A DNA stretch of 64,000 bases, from contig OU452225.1 of assembly GCA_911728455.2 (NCBI GenBank), forward strand, positions 622,501-686,500. The letters are read 5' to 3'. The translations under genes and the position numbers were made by a program. This document shows positions 43,101 through 64,000 of this stretch, piece after piece (position 1 is the stretch's first letter; each line of letters starts with the position of its first letter). The DNA comes from Marthasterias glacialis. Lineage: Eukaryota > Echinodermata > Asteroidea > Forcipulatida > Asteriidae. Under the pieces are notes generated by a model, which saw nothing but the letters and a program-made list of their open reading frames with translations, searched no databases and was not told where the DNA came from.

Positions 43101-45695
43101 AGATGTCATCTTCAAAGGAAGGGATACATTGAAAAAATACATTTTGAAAGAGAACATGTATAAAATTTTTTGTCATTCAATTCAATGCAAATAAGTACAC
43201 TCTATTCAAGAAAAAAGTCAGTCCACTCTTCTGTCTAATGAAAATTACTAGTCTTAGCATTAAGAATACACGCAAGTTTGAAAGTGTCAAAATGTCGTAT
43301 CTCATTTAAAATAACCCAGATGTACACTCAAAACCAGCTGAGATACAATGTTTTTGCCCAACTTTGTTATACAATCAAGATAGATGTTGTTGCGCAGTCG
43401 AGATAACGTTGCACTAACGCTTTGACATAAAGGTTTGTTTTCACCATCTAGAGTTTTAAACCCTTCAGCTTTCAAGAAACAATTCTAGCCACATTTTTAA
43501 AATGAACTTTGATCAAGCATATGGCTGAACCTAAAGTTTGCTGGATCACAGCATTGGTTGGGTTTAATCCATTAAAATACTGTTGAGTCAATGCAAAATC
43601 GTTATCTACCACAACGATGCACAATGCCCCCCCTCCCACAGAGATTGTTGGTTGTCTCTTTTCAAAACATGTTATTTTTTCTGTCTTGTTCCTGTTACTT
43701 TCTTTTCTTTTCGTTTCTTTGAAAAAGTGTTTCCTATATATTATATATTTTTTTTAATATTGTATTATTGTAACTGTTACTTGGATATACCCCGAAACGT
43801 TTTTATTTTGAAGTTAACTTTTGCCTCAGTAGAGACCGTTAAGGGAAAACAAATTAGAATCACGAGTGATTGTCAACATTTTTTCAACCATGGCCCACAT
43901 GTACATTATACAACCGAAAGAGCAGGGATGAGATTTTTCCGGATTCCCGGATTTTGCGAAATTATTGATATGGAATTTTTGTACTTTAAACTTTGTTATA
44001 TTTTTATTTTAAAAAAAATGTACTTTACAACATCCAAGCCTTGTAAAGCCTTAACACATTACATGTACTGTAAATTTCGCTACACCATGGACAAGGTGCT
44101 TGCCCCATCTACATTAAAGCACAGAATGCTGCCATTGATATGGGTTATAGTGTGGTTGGAAGCCATCAAACCCTCCATCAGTGTTTTGTGAACTTTCATT
44201 TTCATCCACTCTCATCCTTGACAGAGTAATTCCACAGTTACAATAATCTTTGGTATTGGAAGACGAGTGATTTGTGTGAACTGACTCATGTTACTATTAC
44301 AATAGTAACAAATCTCAACTTCTCAATCCATCAGTAACGTTCAGAAATTTGGAATTCTGTTATCTGTAACGTGAGTAATGGCGGAATCCTGTTGGTAAGC
44401 GATGATGTTTTAGAGCCGGAATTGCAGTGTATTGAATATTCATGTACATTATGTATACCATTTGTTTACATTGCACTTCCGACTCCAAAACGTCATCACT
44501 TAACCAGCATGATTGCTCAAGAAGCTCAGCAACTGCACTCATGATGTGTTTTGTTTTACAGCAATGAGATTATCCTCACACAGCAACTCTAATCCCACGG
44601 ACACTGCAGCATTAGTAGGAGCTATAACCAACGGTAGAGGGCTTAAACCCATCCGTCTACCAGTGCAAGGTCAACATAGTGTCCCAGGTCAACCGGGCGG
44701 GCCAACCCTATCACAACCACAGAGACAAGACCAGCATGGTTAGTTACTACTAGTATTGTTCAAGGATGTAATTTCACAAATTATGAGAGATTGTCTCAAA
44801 GCCGAATTGAGAAGTGAAAAATCAATATTTGATGAGACATGTAAGACGTGATACTATTTTTTGTTATTTTTATGGATGTACAGGTATTGGACTAAAGGAA
44901 AATACAAGTGGCGTCACTTTATTTTAAAGGAACCCTCAGAATCTGGCCTCTTCAGACTTTCTTTGTTTTCTTAACGCTGTTGCTTTCTTTAAATTTGTTT
45001 GTCATAATGACCTTCTGCAGTGATTTTTTGTTGTGCATTTTGCAATTTGGAACTAAATGTTGAGATGAATTGAATTGAACTCTATGATTGACCACAACGT
45101 TAAATCTTGGAACTAAATGTTGAGATGAATTGAATTGAACTCTATGATTGACCACAATGTTAAATCTAGCCTGACCTTAATACTAGTAGCTAAGGCAAAC
45201 ATTGAGAATGCAGAGTGTATAGACTACAAGGTGTGCCACTCACTGTTCAGTGACTAATCAGCAGGACTACCTAGCTTGTCATTTCACTGGTCTGCGATCG
45301 TGTTCACCATTCCACGCCTTGAGATTTTTTCCCTTAACAATACCAGTTGTAATTGAAACCATATGAACAGTCCGTGGACTCCGTGCAGGCCGTGATTTAC
45401 TCATGGAAGCACTGAACTAACCAGCCAGATTGCTTGGAGAGAACTTTGACTGGTATTGAGAAGTTTAACTAGTCTTTAGGTAGTGGACCACTTTAATGCA
45501 GAAAGGTGTTAAGTAACAGGAACTATCATCCTGATTTTGGTCCTCGGGCATTGTTAACGACTTTGGCAAACAAACAGTAAAATAGTTTTTCTTTGACTTG
45601 TTTTTCCCTCTTCAGTTCCCATGGGTAAAGCACAAAGTACCATCAAGACCAACATCAAGGCTGGAGCAAATGCACATCCATACGGTCATAGATGA
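37111..45695 (+). CDS. MED8: Mediator complex subunit 8, 8 coding exons
   Basis: Coding exons are 37111-37116, 39444-39562, 40541-40575, 41329-41438, 41999-42139, 42994-43081, 44562-44738 and 45616-45695; 251 aa, all junctions in phase. Exon 1 codes only for Met-Gln. Intron 3 (40576-41328) starts GCAAGT and ends CAG, a GC-AG intron; the frame demands it. The protein begins [15 protein letters not shown] and then follows human MED8 (268 aa) closely: a coiled-coil-prone N-terminal helix, [62 protein letters not shown], and the conserved end [14 protein letters not shown]. The Gly/Gln/Pro-rich linker before the C-terminus is short. MED8 belongs to the Mediator head module, where its C-terminal helix binds the TBP-like MED18-MED20 pair, and Mediator links activators to RNA polymerase II in the nucleus. 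The BBOX1-like gene lies head to head upstream. The exon calls rest on similarity recalled, not searched. Confidence 0.93.
37184..37257. repeat. hairpin in MED8 intron 1
   Basis: An 18-bp perfect stem (TGAGGTTCGTTCCGCTAT at 37201-37218 with 37230-37247) and an outer 10-bp stem (GTCCTAGAAC / GTTCTAGGAC), with a small bulge. Confidence 0.8.
37306..37366. repeat. 11-bp perfect inverted repeat
   Basis: ACTGGGGCGCT at 37306-37316 pairs with AGCGCCCCAGT at 37356-37366. Confidence 0.7.
37614..38454. mobile_element. 841-bp foldback element in MED8 intron 1
   Basis: Two arms of roughly 320-400 bp are near-identical reverse complements (for example 'ccgcatcgaaaccgaacggg' near 37720 and its inverse near 38340; 'gcccttaataaggttagtaa'). 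The centre holds a further stem beginning TGGAGTCAG at 38010 and ending CTGACTCCA at about 38101. The left arm carries an extra insert of about 40 bp around 37955-38000. No coding capacity is seen. Confidence 0.88.
38775..39130. mobile_element. TTAA-flanked MITE, 356 bp
   Basis: TTAA at 38771-38774 and 39131-39134 flank inverted ends AGCCCCAGCTCAACATTGGT... and its exact inverse. A TTAA duplication is the hallmark of piggyBac-type transposition. Relatives are at 25621-25954 and within 591-1105. It lies in MED8 intron 1. Confidence 0.85.
39735..40090. repeat. 104-bp-unit dispersed element (single unit, interrupted)
   Basis: Reverse-oriented relative of 30664-31183 with the flank 'taaattactaggatcc' inverse; its unit is interrupted by the MITE at 39857-40036. 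Confidence 0.75.
39857..40036. mobile_element. 180-bp MITE with GCATG target duplication
   Basis: Ends CAAGCCTTGATCTTAA / TTAAGATCGAGGCCTG. GCATG at 39852-39856 is repeated at 40037-40041, and uninterrupted relatives read one continuous 'aaagcatgatcag' (minus-strand sense of 30900-31110). It is the reverse-oriented copy of 24733-24910. Confidence 0.85.
40690..40845. repeat. dispersed repeat 'gctaagcaaagtgtgatgtca' family, copy 1
   Basis: Contains 'actaagcaaaatgtgatgtc' and 'atacaaatcccaa'. Relatives at 42195-42360 and 57268-57412 share this order plus 'aagatgaatctttgtg'-type ends and 'tttcacaaag'/'ctttgt.aaatcga' inverted termini. Confidence 0.65.
41590..41730. mobile_element. 141-bp MITE in MED8 intron 4
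   Basis: Inverted ends 'atagagttatatataagaac' and 'gttcttatatatatctctat' with one mismatch, then 'tagag'/'ctcta'-like extension. Non-coding. Confidence 0.8.
42195..42360. repeat. dispersed repeat 'gctaagcaaagtgtgatgtca' family, copy 2
   Basis: 'ttgctaagcaaagtgtgagg' at about 42255 and 'caactcatcttaagatgaac' at about 42307 match the copy at 57268-57412 in the same order. Confidence 0.7.
45047..45166. repeat. 60-bp tandem duplication
   Basis: Two adjacent copies (45047-45106, 45107-45166) that differ at about one base (acaacgtt/acaatgtt), in MED8 intron 7; recent. Confidence 0.9.
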
Positions 45696-47027
45696 AAAGT
45701 ATTACGCATCTGTTTTAGTACACCATAGAGTATTGTGCAGTCATCATCATTGTTATTATTTATTTGGCCAATGACAAGAAAGAAACATATTGGCAGTGAA
45801 TACGATAAAACTGTTACTTAAAACAAGCCAGTCAGAAAGAGGGAATGTGGTTGAGGGGTACACAAGAAAAAACAATGGTTTATGCTGGATGGAAGACAAA
45901 GACGGAATGGAAATAATAGTATCAATAGTGTACATTTACATTGCACCATGGCCGCCATAAATGACACTCATGGCACTGATAACTGCACTGGGTTCTTTTA
46001 CGTACATGAGACATCACACCAGGTCTACGTCTTTACATTTGAAGGAAGAAGCAATTATCATCATCATGTTTAGCTCTATCTCAGCATTCAGGTGTTGAGT
46101 GGTCAGAACTCTGAAGAGTCAACAGTAGTTCAATATTCTCTTTTAAATGCTCACTTGTAAAATTCCTCAGCAGTGCATTGTTCATTGCTCAGTACCCTCC
46201 TGTCCCACGTTGATTTCCTTCTGGGGTTGTTGCTATATTGTTGTTAAATATGAGTTGTTTTGTCAGTGTTGTATTTGGTTAACATGCTCTGTGAGCAAGG
46301 TACAAGACTTTGACACCGTTGATCAGAAACACCAGAGCTTGAGTCCGGTGCACTAGACCATGACATGCCAAGGAATGAGGGAGGGGGAAGGGAGGGATCC
46401 CATCTAAGATGGCCTGGGATTAATAAAAGTATTTACTCCCACTCAAGTCTTTGTAACCAAACTGAGACTGAAAAGGAAATAGTCTGGTTTCTTTTCATAT
46501 AATAGGAATTGGTAGTTGTTATTCATATCCCATTAAGGGAACATGACAAAGATGGTGAGAGAATGGAATAGACTTGCAGAAAAATGTAGATTTAAACGAC
46601 ACAATCTGTTTATGACACGGTTTGCTATGAATTATCATACCTAGTCTGGTCAGATGAAGCTGGAAAAATTCAGATTGTGCGACAAAGTCACGCCAGTTTT
46701 ACCTTTGCATAGGGCTAAAGAAACTACCTTGTCACATACATTTGTTACATACATTCGTAACTTACGTTCGTTACATACATTTGTTACATAGTTCGTTACA
46801 CACTATATTTTGGCATTTTCACACTTAATGCTTATCCTGGCAAACTCACTAGAAATGCTTTCTTCTTTTTTTCTAGGGATATCAGGTTTCAATATTGATT
46901 TGCAGCAAGTCATGAAACATGATGTGGAAGTGGGAATACAATTCCTCAGAAGTTTCCTTGGGTTTTATTTCTGTAGTGTGAATGTGAATAGGGCTACTGT
47001 AGCTAATGTAGGCTTTATACACATCAA

Positions 47028-47040
47028 AATAAAGAATAAA
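47028..47040 (+). terminator. candidate MED8 poly(A) signals
   Basis: Two AATAAA hexamers, at 47028-47033 and 47035-47040, about 1.3 kb after the MED8 stop, followed by a GT-containing stretch. No earlier equally clear pair was noticed, so the 3' UTR would be about 1.35 kb. Confidence 0.45.
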
Positions 47041-47308
47041 TGAATTTAGTGATGGAGACGTATCTTGTAAGTGTTACATTTATTCGATTTCTGGTTGCAC
47101 CCTCCAAATTCATTTCAATCCATGGCTAATTACTGTCATCTTGGTGTTCATTCTGATGTCTAAAATCATACTGACATATATATCAAATGTTCTTTTTTGC
47201 AATAAAAAATGGCAAATTAAATACCACAATTGTGGCATAATGTATTTCAACTGTGAAACACACACTGGACTTTAAGGTATACAGACACTGTGTATTTCTT
47301 TACATCTA

Positions 47309-47727
47309 CTAGTCTTGGCCCAAGATGTCAGTGATCAATAGTGGATTGTGTGTGTACACTCATAGTAATTCATAATAGCACACCCTCTTACGAAATGATT
47401 TAACCAACTTGACCAGCTCTCCCTAACGTCTTGGGAATCCTGCAACATTGGGTTGGCTTTTTCTTTATTTTCTCCCACGCCTTTCCTAAGGAACCAATCA
47501 GGGCGCGATTGCAGAAATAAATTTACATATTTATCATTAGCAAACATGACGCTGGGTCACACGGAAATAAAGAAAAAGTTAACCCAATGCCGCAGGCTTC
47601 CGGAGACGTTAGTAAGAGCTGGTCAAGTTGGTTAAATCATGCTGTAAGAGGGCAAGCTATTACAAATTACTACGAGCGTACATAACACAATCCACTATCG
47701 ATCACTGACGTCTTGGGCCAAGACTAG
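47309..47727. mobile_element. 419-bp foldback element
   Basis: Arms of about 150-160 bp: CTAGTCTTGGCCCAAGA at 47309 and its inverse ending 47727, with long internal agreement (GTGGATTGTGT, ATTTAACCAACTTGACCAGC, CTTTTTCTTTATTT). The unique centre is about 100 bp. Confidence 0.85.
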
Positions 47728-48689
47728 ACATCTTTGTGATCTAGGGAACAGTTGCTAGGAGAAACCATTTACATAATGAAACTCTTCTTTCTTGTTTTTC
47801 ATACCAAACCGCAAACTGCCAATAAAATCACAAATCCTTACTATGCTGCGATCATGCTTCTATGGTGTATAATGCAATGAGGTTTGAGACAGCGATTTTC
47901 ATAAAAAGATTCACCGAGTGGAGGTTTTCAAATCATGTGTAAGCTTCTAATATAATAAATTGGTGTGTCTGCCAATCCAATGAAACTTGCTACTGCTACT
48001 TTTTTAAATCCAACTTTCAAATGATTTCTTTTTGTCCTACCTTTAACTCAAAACTATAACTCCTAAATCGAATTTAGTTTCCCTAAATACAAACATAAAA
48101 TTAATTCTGGAAAGTTTTCAATGTCCAGTATGATAGTTTATTAATATTCAAAACAAATTTCAGCCAAAATATTAAGAATTACTGTACTGTACATACCTAA
48201 AACAGTATGCTTTGCAAGCCCCAAAAATCTTGTTTGAAAACAAAAACAAAAACAAAACAAAAAAACACGCATCATTCCATTTACAGTTACAAGTAATCAA
48301 CCACTGAAAAAACAGACTTCCCATCAGGCCACAGTACAGACCATGTTACCTTTTCATGAAATAAGTGCAATTAGTAACAATGGACATTTATGTTGCGCCA
48401 GAAAACTGACGCCCTGCTCCATGAAAGGGATTCATCACGAAACCATGGTCTGTAGGGAAACCTTAACATTTTAAGTGCATTAACATTGATATAAATAAGG
48501 AATGGAAAAAAGACTCAATCAGACGTGATGTGACATGACAGCAAGTGACATCTTCACACAAAATGTGAAAAATCAATAATGAACAATTATGCCAAACATT
48601 TAGTGCAAACACTTTTTTAAAGATTACGGCATTAAAGGCCAGATGGTTTTATTGTTCTCTTATTTTTTTTCATCAGGCACAAAGTCTGG

Positions 48690-48960
48690 ATTTGCTCCTT
48701 AGACCGATCCATTAAGATCGGCCTTTTACAAACTGACCAATCACAACTGTGGCACACATCAAAAGGTTGGACATAAGTCCAAACTTGAAATCCCACTAAA
48801 AAAGCTGCTAGCATCAGGGGAGCTGAGTAGTATGGTGCAGTATGTCGATGATCGAGGAGCAGAGATGCACATCTCCATTGCACATGAGCACCGATATTAT
48901 AGTTGGCAAGGCCTAATGGATCATTCACAAATACCCCAGACAGTTTATCCATTCTGATTG
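48690..48960. repeat. AATAGACC-family remnant
   Basis: Near 48700 'agaccgatccattaagatcg' and 'aactgaccaatcacaactgt' match the left end of the MITE at 58808. The rest is diverged and ends near 'ctgattggtcaagag'. Confidence 0.5.
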
Positions 48961-49184
48961 GTCAAGAGCGTGTCACATGTTTTTTTTTTTAAAATGGCTG
49001 ATAGAGACACGGCCAAGAGTGAGTTATCCTTTCACGGGCGTTAATTTACACGTGGCGCAATCAATACATATCACCGGTTCTCCCTGTCTATTAGTGTGCG
49101 TGCGCGCGTCTGTGCAACCGTTGAGCGTCGCATGCAATTTGACACTTTGCAAACTGGAGGCTGAGGGCATGACAGGATTGGACT

Positions 49185-49525
49185 TTATGTACTGACGTCA
49201 TCACACCGCCATCTTAGAGATAAAATGATAATGACACAATGGAAAATGCACAGCTATGTGCACAGGATTGGCCAATAAGTGACCTTCCTTACATGTTGAT
49301 CAATCACAGCCTTCGCTGTGCCACCGAAAGTAAGACAAAAGTCCGACACGATAAAATCCTACTGGAACATGTATGTGTGTGCATACTTATAGCGCGCGTG
49401 TTCATGTCGTGCAGTGTGGCATTGAAGAGACGCACACTGTGCTGCCTATATGTACAGGGGTGATATACCCAATGCTGTGATTGGTCAAAATGTTTAGGGG
49501 GCGGGGCTTAATGGATTGGTCTATT
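49185..49525. mobile_element. AATAGACC-family MITE copy with nested-element remnant
   Basis: The right end 'gggcggggcttaatggattg' + 'gtctatt' (to about 49525) and interior 'gaagagacgcacactgtgct' match 58808-59052. The left part, 'tgacgtcatcacaccgccat' to 'acaggattggccaat', matches the nested element at 28968-29144. Confidence 0.7.
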
Positions 49526-50589
49526 CACAGGTTGATATGCGGACACAATTTGGATCTCCATATCTATCTTTGGCACATTTCACTTCATCAAGAAGCCTTT
49601 GCAGAAACAAAGTTTGCGTTTTCAATGTAAAAAAAGATATGTGTGGGTGCAGAGAAATGACTGCATGGTAATTCTGATCAAGGTAGAAAATCCAGCAATA
49701 TCTTTACAATGGTGTGGTGAGTTTGTTATTTGTTACTAACTCAAACCATACTTCTTGGAAACATTCATGGTACATAGCACTATACTTTCCTGCCCTATGT
49801 TGCCCTTGTCTTGACCATTGTGCCCCAAAAGTTCTTGAAGAGATTATTTCAGCGCCCATTCTATTTTCAAGTCCTCCCACTCAATGGCTGCTTTTCACTC
49901 GTTGCGACAAATGTTTGCCAAAAGGAAGATAACATTAAAAATCAAATTTGTCAGAAATGAATTTTCCTCTGCCAAGAACCAACAATTCAAATGTTGAGTT
50001 TTCATGCTTGATGAATGTGGCTTCAGTTAATGAAACTGGCATTAATTTGGATTACTTCACTGATAGCATCTTGAAATGTAGAAAAACAAATTGTCTTTGT
50101 AAAAAAAAGGTTACACATTTTTGACATCCCACACTTTTAGAAAAAAAAAAATAAAAACCTTGAAAACTAAACAAAACCTGATCCATTTACAATGCTTGAA
50201 TGAATACGACTAAAATTTGAATACAATTTTCCCACTTGACACCCTACAAAGCAAATTGATATAAATTGAAACTTGTCTAATGAGGACTGTAAATGTCTCA
50301 TGTCTTGTTGATATGCTTTATTTTTTTCAGTATGGAGGGGCACATCAATCATGGGCTGGCACAAATAAAAGAACAATATAACATCCCAAAGTGTGTCATG
50401 TCAGCCTACAAAAATGGCTGCCTATCTCTAGCTCCAGTTGAGTACAGTCTCAACTCGCTAGTTTTTTTTAAACAACTAAAGGTAAATACTTTTACACCAC
50501 GAATGACTGGGGAAAAATTCTATTACCGTTAATTAATATTCAACAATCTACAACTACAAGGGCTTTATTTCATGGCTCTGCTTACTGTG

Positions 50590-50760
50590 GAAGTCTGCGT
50601 TTACGGTCACCATTCTCTCGAATTGGTGGCTACGGCTATGGCTAAGTATAGGATGTTCTAGCATCACCCTTAGCAACAGTCAAAGGCTGTAGCCGTAGCC
50701 ACCAATTCTTAGCAACATCCTTAGCAACAGTCAAAGGCTGTAGCCTCAGCCACCGATTTG
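50590..50760. repeat. short direct/inverted repeat 'gcaacagtcaaaggctgtagcc'
   Basis: 'ccttagcaacagtcaaaggc' occurs twice (about 50669 and 50721), and 'ggtggctacggctatggcta' is inverted relative to 'gtagccgtagccaccaat'. Similar text is at about 62730-62790. Confidence 0.6.
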
Positions 50761-51690
50761 AACACGGTTTTAGTGTGAAGCCAAAAAATGCTTAGTAAAG
50801 TTAAGTATGCATGCTTCCCTCACAAGCAAACCATCCTTGCTGTATTGTCAAATATGCTTAAATTTAAGCATGGATTTTTCTGCTAAGCGCCAATTATCGC
50901 TAACAGTAAGCACAGCCGTGAAACTAAACCCTGATCTTCATTTCTACTAAAAATGATGGAAACAGCCAAAACATGGTACAAGTAACAATCTGGTATTTAC
51001 ATTTCATTTTTGAGAATGAACCTGAAGGTATATTCATTTAACTCTGTATACATGAGCAAGCACAATGATTCCTTTCTAAAGCCAGCTTAAAAACACAATA
51101 ATCGTAATGATACAGGGGTGATAAACAGGTACAACATTTGCTGTTTCAACAAATGCCTGTTTTCCGTAATTTTTAAGGGGAAATTTCTTCTCTGAATAGC
51201 TGACAATAACATATTCTTTTACAATGTAGTCAATGATGTTTTGACAAACAAATTCATTACAATCCTTTAATTTTAAGAAACATTGCAAATAATGACTAGT
51301 AAAAAGCTTGAAAATGACGTCATCATATCGGAGAAGTACAAAGTTCAATCTGGTCGTCATATTTTCATTTCATGTTCATGATTCAAAGAGAGTGCCGTAT
51401 CTTCACGGCTGGGGTTGGGAGTATTGACTTGTTACTCTAGCAACTGTGAAGTATTTGCCTCGTTACTGGGTTGATCTGAAAGGCTGCCATAATTTAAAAA
51501 AAACCAAAAAACTTCTGATCGTTAAAGAGGACCAATGATGAAATAGTTAAGTGACACAATCTCATTCCCAACAAGAAGTTCCTGACGTGAAGAACGAAGA
51601 ACTTATTCAGTCTTAGACGTTTCAGACACTTGACCCAAATAAACCGTTTTGTCATCAGTGCTTCTACTATCCTGTTACTAAGTGTGACGT

Positions 51691-51752
51691 AACTCCACTG
51701 TAAGCCACGCCCACTTCACACTCCACTGTAAGCCACGCCCACTTCACACAAA
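51691..51752. repeat. ~31-bp direct repeat, 2 copies
   Basis: 'ctccactgtaagccacgccc' + 'acttcaca' occurs twice in a row, essentially identical. Confidence 0.75.
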
Positions 51753-52820
51753 CTGGCTCCACTGATTACCAGAAGCCAATAGGAATTGCATTGAGCTAGT
51801 TTTTGCATGAAGATTTATGTAAAACAAGTTTAATAACTGGACTTGGCTTTTACATATGTTCTTCAAAGTCTCGAGTTCTCCTCAGAAATATAAGTTTGTG
51901 TCAAATAAACGCCTTGGAAAAAAGAAATGTAAAATGGGACACAAACGTTTGCCAGATTTTGGAACCGGAAGTAGCGATCACTTTGGGCGTGCAGTAGATG
52001 CACACGCATGTGGCGCAATGACTTGTCAACAGGATACCTTGTCATCAAGTCAAAATGGTCCCTCAACAAATTTCTTCCAAATCTGACCACTTAAATAAAA
52101 TAGTTCTTGAAACCACAAATACAAAAAACAAAACCCTAGGAGTGTAAACGATATAATTATTCATGAGTCACAATATGAAAATGTGGTTATACATATGCAG
52201 GTATAATTGCACTGAGTATAACCCAGTCGCTAATACTCTTAGTTTCATTATCTTTATAGACGTTGTGCAACTGCATCACAGACAAAGCTTGCAATATCTC
52301 CACTCGATAAAGAGTACCTCTTTCAGGAAATTGTAAATTTGTATCGGTTCATTCCAATGGCACCAAGGCAATGACCGGAGGAAATGCTTCCGTGAAGTAT
52401 CAGGTTGCCATCTTGTAGACCACCTCATTGTAAAAAAACCACGCTGATGTAACTCAACAAGATTGCCAAAGTAGTTTTGCGCAGTAGCCAATTTTGCCAA
52501 TATAGGCGATGCACAACACAGTATGCCCTGCCCCATTAAGCTTCCACTAGGGAAGGCTTTTTTCATATCATAAGAAAAAGTAAAATACGGAATTCGCATC
52601 AATCAAAGGAAAAATAACTTCCACAAACGATGTTACCTGAGAAAAACAACACCTCATGCATAAGATATTTTCCCGAGCGTGAAAATCAAATATTGCTATG
52701 TATTGATATTTCCGATTCTTTGATAATCTTCTCCCTCGGGTAACTCTTGGTGGCGCTCTATATTGTAACTCCCCTACATGTACACTCTGCTTCCTGCCTG
52801 ATAGTTTTCATAATCCTTAA

Positions 52821-53208
52821 AGGCAGGTAGGATACCATTGGTAATTACTCCAAAAATAAATGCCGATAAAAACTTATTTAGTAAGGAGCAACGGAGAGCA
52901 GTTGATAGTATAAAACTTTGTGAGAAACAACTCCCTTTGAAGTAATGTAGTTTTAGAGAAAGAGGTAATTTCTCGCTAAAATATTTGAATCTGAGAAAGG
53001 CTTCAGACATGAAGCCTTTTTCACGTAATGAAAAACAGGCAGTTTCAGCATCCTGCATTGAAATAACTGCTCCAGATTTTCGCCGATATCTCCAGAACGC
53101 TACCATCTTTTGAAACAAAATTTTTGAGGTTAGTTTTATGGTATATATCTACAATTACAAGGATTGAAACAAATGTACGGTTACAAACACCAAAGGTATA
53201 CCCTGCCT
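52821..53208. mobile_element. TTAA-flanked non-autonomous transposon, 388 bp
   Basis: TTAA at 52817-52820 and 53209-53212. Ends AGGCAGGtagGATACC and GGTATACCCTGCCT are imperfect inverses. The interior 'attggtaattactc', 'gttgatagtataaaac' and 'tgtgagaaac' is, as I recall, typical of an abundant echinoderm repeat (memory, not a search). Confidence 0.7.
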
Positions 53209-54236
53209 TTAAAGCAATCAACCAAGCAGCAATCCGATAACACTTGGTTTGATAATGACATCAGTTGCACAATGTCTAAAGTTTGGCTCTACACTTACTT
53301 AATATATCAACATGAAGTTACGCCATAAAGGTGCTCACTCACTTAACAATTTGTTTCCTTTTTATGTTGTTAAATAGCAAAGACGTTTATCAAGGAGATG
53401 TATAGGTACAACAATATAGTGCACAAGTTAAAAAGGTGATTTAATCCTAAACTCCAAATATTATACTATTATTATTATTTTATTTTTACCACTCCCTTTA
53501 AGAAAACACAAATAAACAACTTTTTGAAATTGTGTCCCTTTGTGAAGCCATTCACATTGATGGCAATGAAATAGACCCACCTGAGAAAATAAACATGGTA
53601 CAAAGGACCTATTTGTTGTAAGCAGATTTTAATTTTCAAAATGGAAGTCAATTTCTTGATCTCGTACTTGAAGTCAATTCCTAAAATTTCTCAGCTCTTA
53701 GGACTATTGTTGGGTTCCCAGTTTGCCAGTACAATCAATCAACTGCTAGTCATAAAAAGGTACCAGACTATTTCCAGGGTGGCCTTTAAAGTGAACACTA
53801 GGGGCCTTTTCGAAATGTAGGTTTGGGCTCCATTATCAATTTTGAAGCAGTGTGCATTTTGAATGATGCTTCAACATCAAACGTTGGGTGGAGCCGTAGT
53901 GGAGCATAGGCCAAGGATTGGAAAAAGTCCTAGTACTCATAACTGTTAACAGCATACAGGACAATTAACAAAATGGCCACAGCACGAATATGGCTCATGT
54001 AAAAATCAATGTAAAATCTACACTGCACAAAAACCAGCAGGTGACACACAGTTACGCGTCACCACGGTGAACTTATTTATACAGTTTATATTAGCTAAAA
54101 CAAAGAAGAAGAAGAGGACCAAATCTCCGTTACGGGATATACGTGGTCAAATTAATTTACTCGTCAAGATTAGTGAATTGATGGAATAGTTACGTACACA
54201 TGAATCTTACTTGACTAATTGACGGTTTGTTTTTGT

Positions 54237-64000
<9,764 letters not shown>

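Larger units (their letters stand above)
47728..54236. other. no recognised coding gene; probable CARM1 3' flank/UTR
   Basis: 6.5 kb between convergent MED8 and CARM1. Open frames are short and without domains. CARM1's 3' UTR must begin at 54236 and run leftwards, but its end is not determined. Several repeats are listed separately. Confidence 0.45.

Noticed and set aside
43583..44191. 202-codon plus-strand frame within a MED8 intron
   Set aside because: Low-complexity Phe/Tyr/Cys-rich translation typical of AT-rich intron DNA; it lies between MED8 exons 6 and 7 on the same strand.
52774..53118. 114-codon minus-strand frame as a gene
   Set aside because: It falls almost wholly inside the TTAA-flanked transposon, which looks non-coding.

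Overview
The window is nuclear DNA from an animal. Coding sequence is sparse and split by GT-AG introns, the AT-rich non-coding DNA is full of short inverted-repeat transposons, tRNA-derived SINE-like elements and tandem repeats, and the four multi-exon genes are metazoan families. The gene set (GASK1, BBOX1-like, MED8, CARM1, a tandem GPCR pair) and the style of the repeats suggest a marine deuterostome, most likely an echinoderm such as a sea star. The species guess is inference, not proof.

Layout. 1-9.4 kb: two intronless rhodopsin-class GPCR genes in tandem on the minus strand (2308-3282, 6348-7322), within a duplicated block of about 1.5 kb, then a broken third GPCR on the plus strand that abuts the 3' end of a truncated LINE. 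9.4-15.9 kb: no recognisable gene; a ~71-bp satellite lies at 11806-12765. 15.9-20.3 kb: a three-exon GASK1-family Golgi kinase-like gene (plus). 23.2-34.5 kb: a seven-exon BBOX1-like Fe(II)/2-oxoglutarate dioxygenase (minus). 34.5-37.1 kb: head-to-head interval between BBOX1-like and MED8, mostly filled by a 1.3-kb nested inverted repeat. 37.1-45.7 kb: the complete eight-exon Mediator subunit gene MED8 (plus), with a GC-AG intron and an 841-bp foldback in intron 1. 47-54 kb: repeats and probable CARM1 3' sequence. 54.2-63.2 kb: the last nine coding exons of CARM1 (minus); its 5' exons lie beyond the right edge.

The genes do not form one pathway. MED8 (Mediator) and CARM1 (coactivator arginine methyltransferase) both act in RNA polymerase II transcription; BBOX1-like belongs to the carnitine/2OG dioxygenase family; GASK1 is a secretory-pathway protein; the GPCRs are probably lineage-specific receptors.

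The most unusual content is the repeat landscape. Several inverted-repeat families occur in multiple copies, and nesting or comparison with empty sites gives insertion histories. The BBOX1-like protein also lacks two of the substrate-cage aromatics known from human BBOX1, so its substrate may differ. Exon boundaries were built by hand from splice consensus, reading phase and family similarity; every internal junction of the four genes is in phase. No database search was run.
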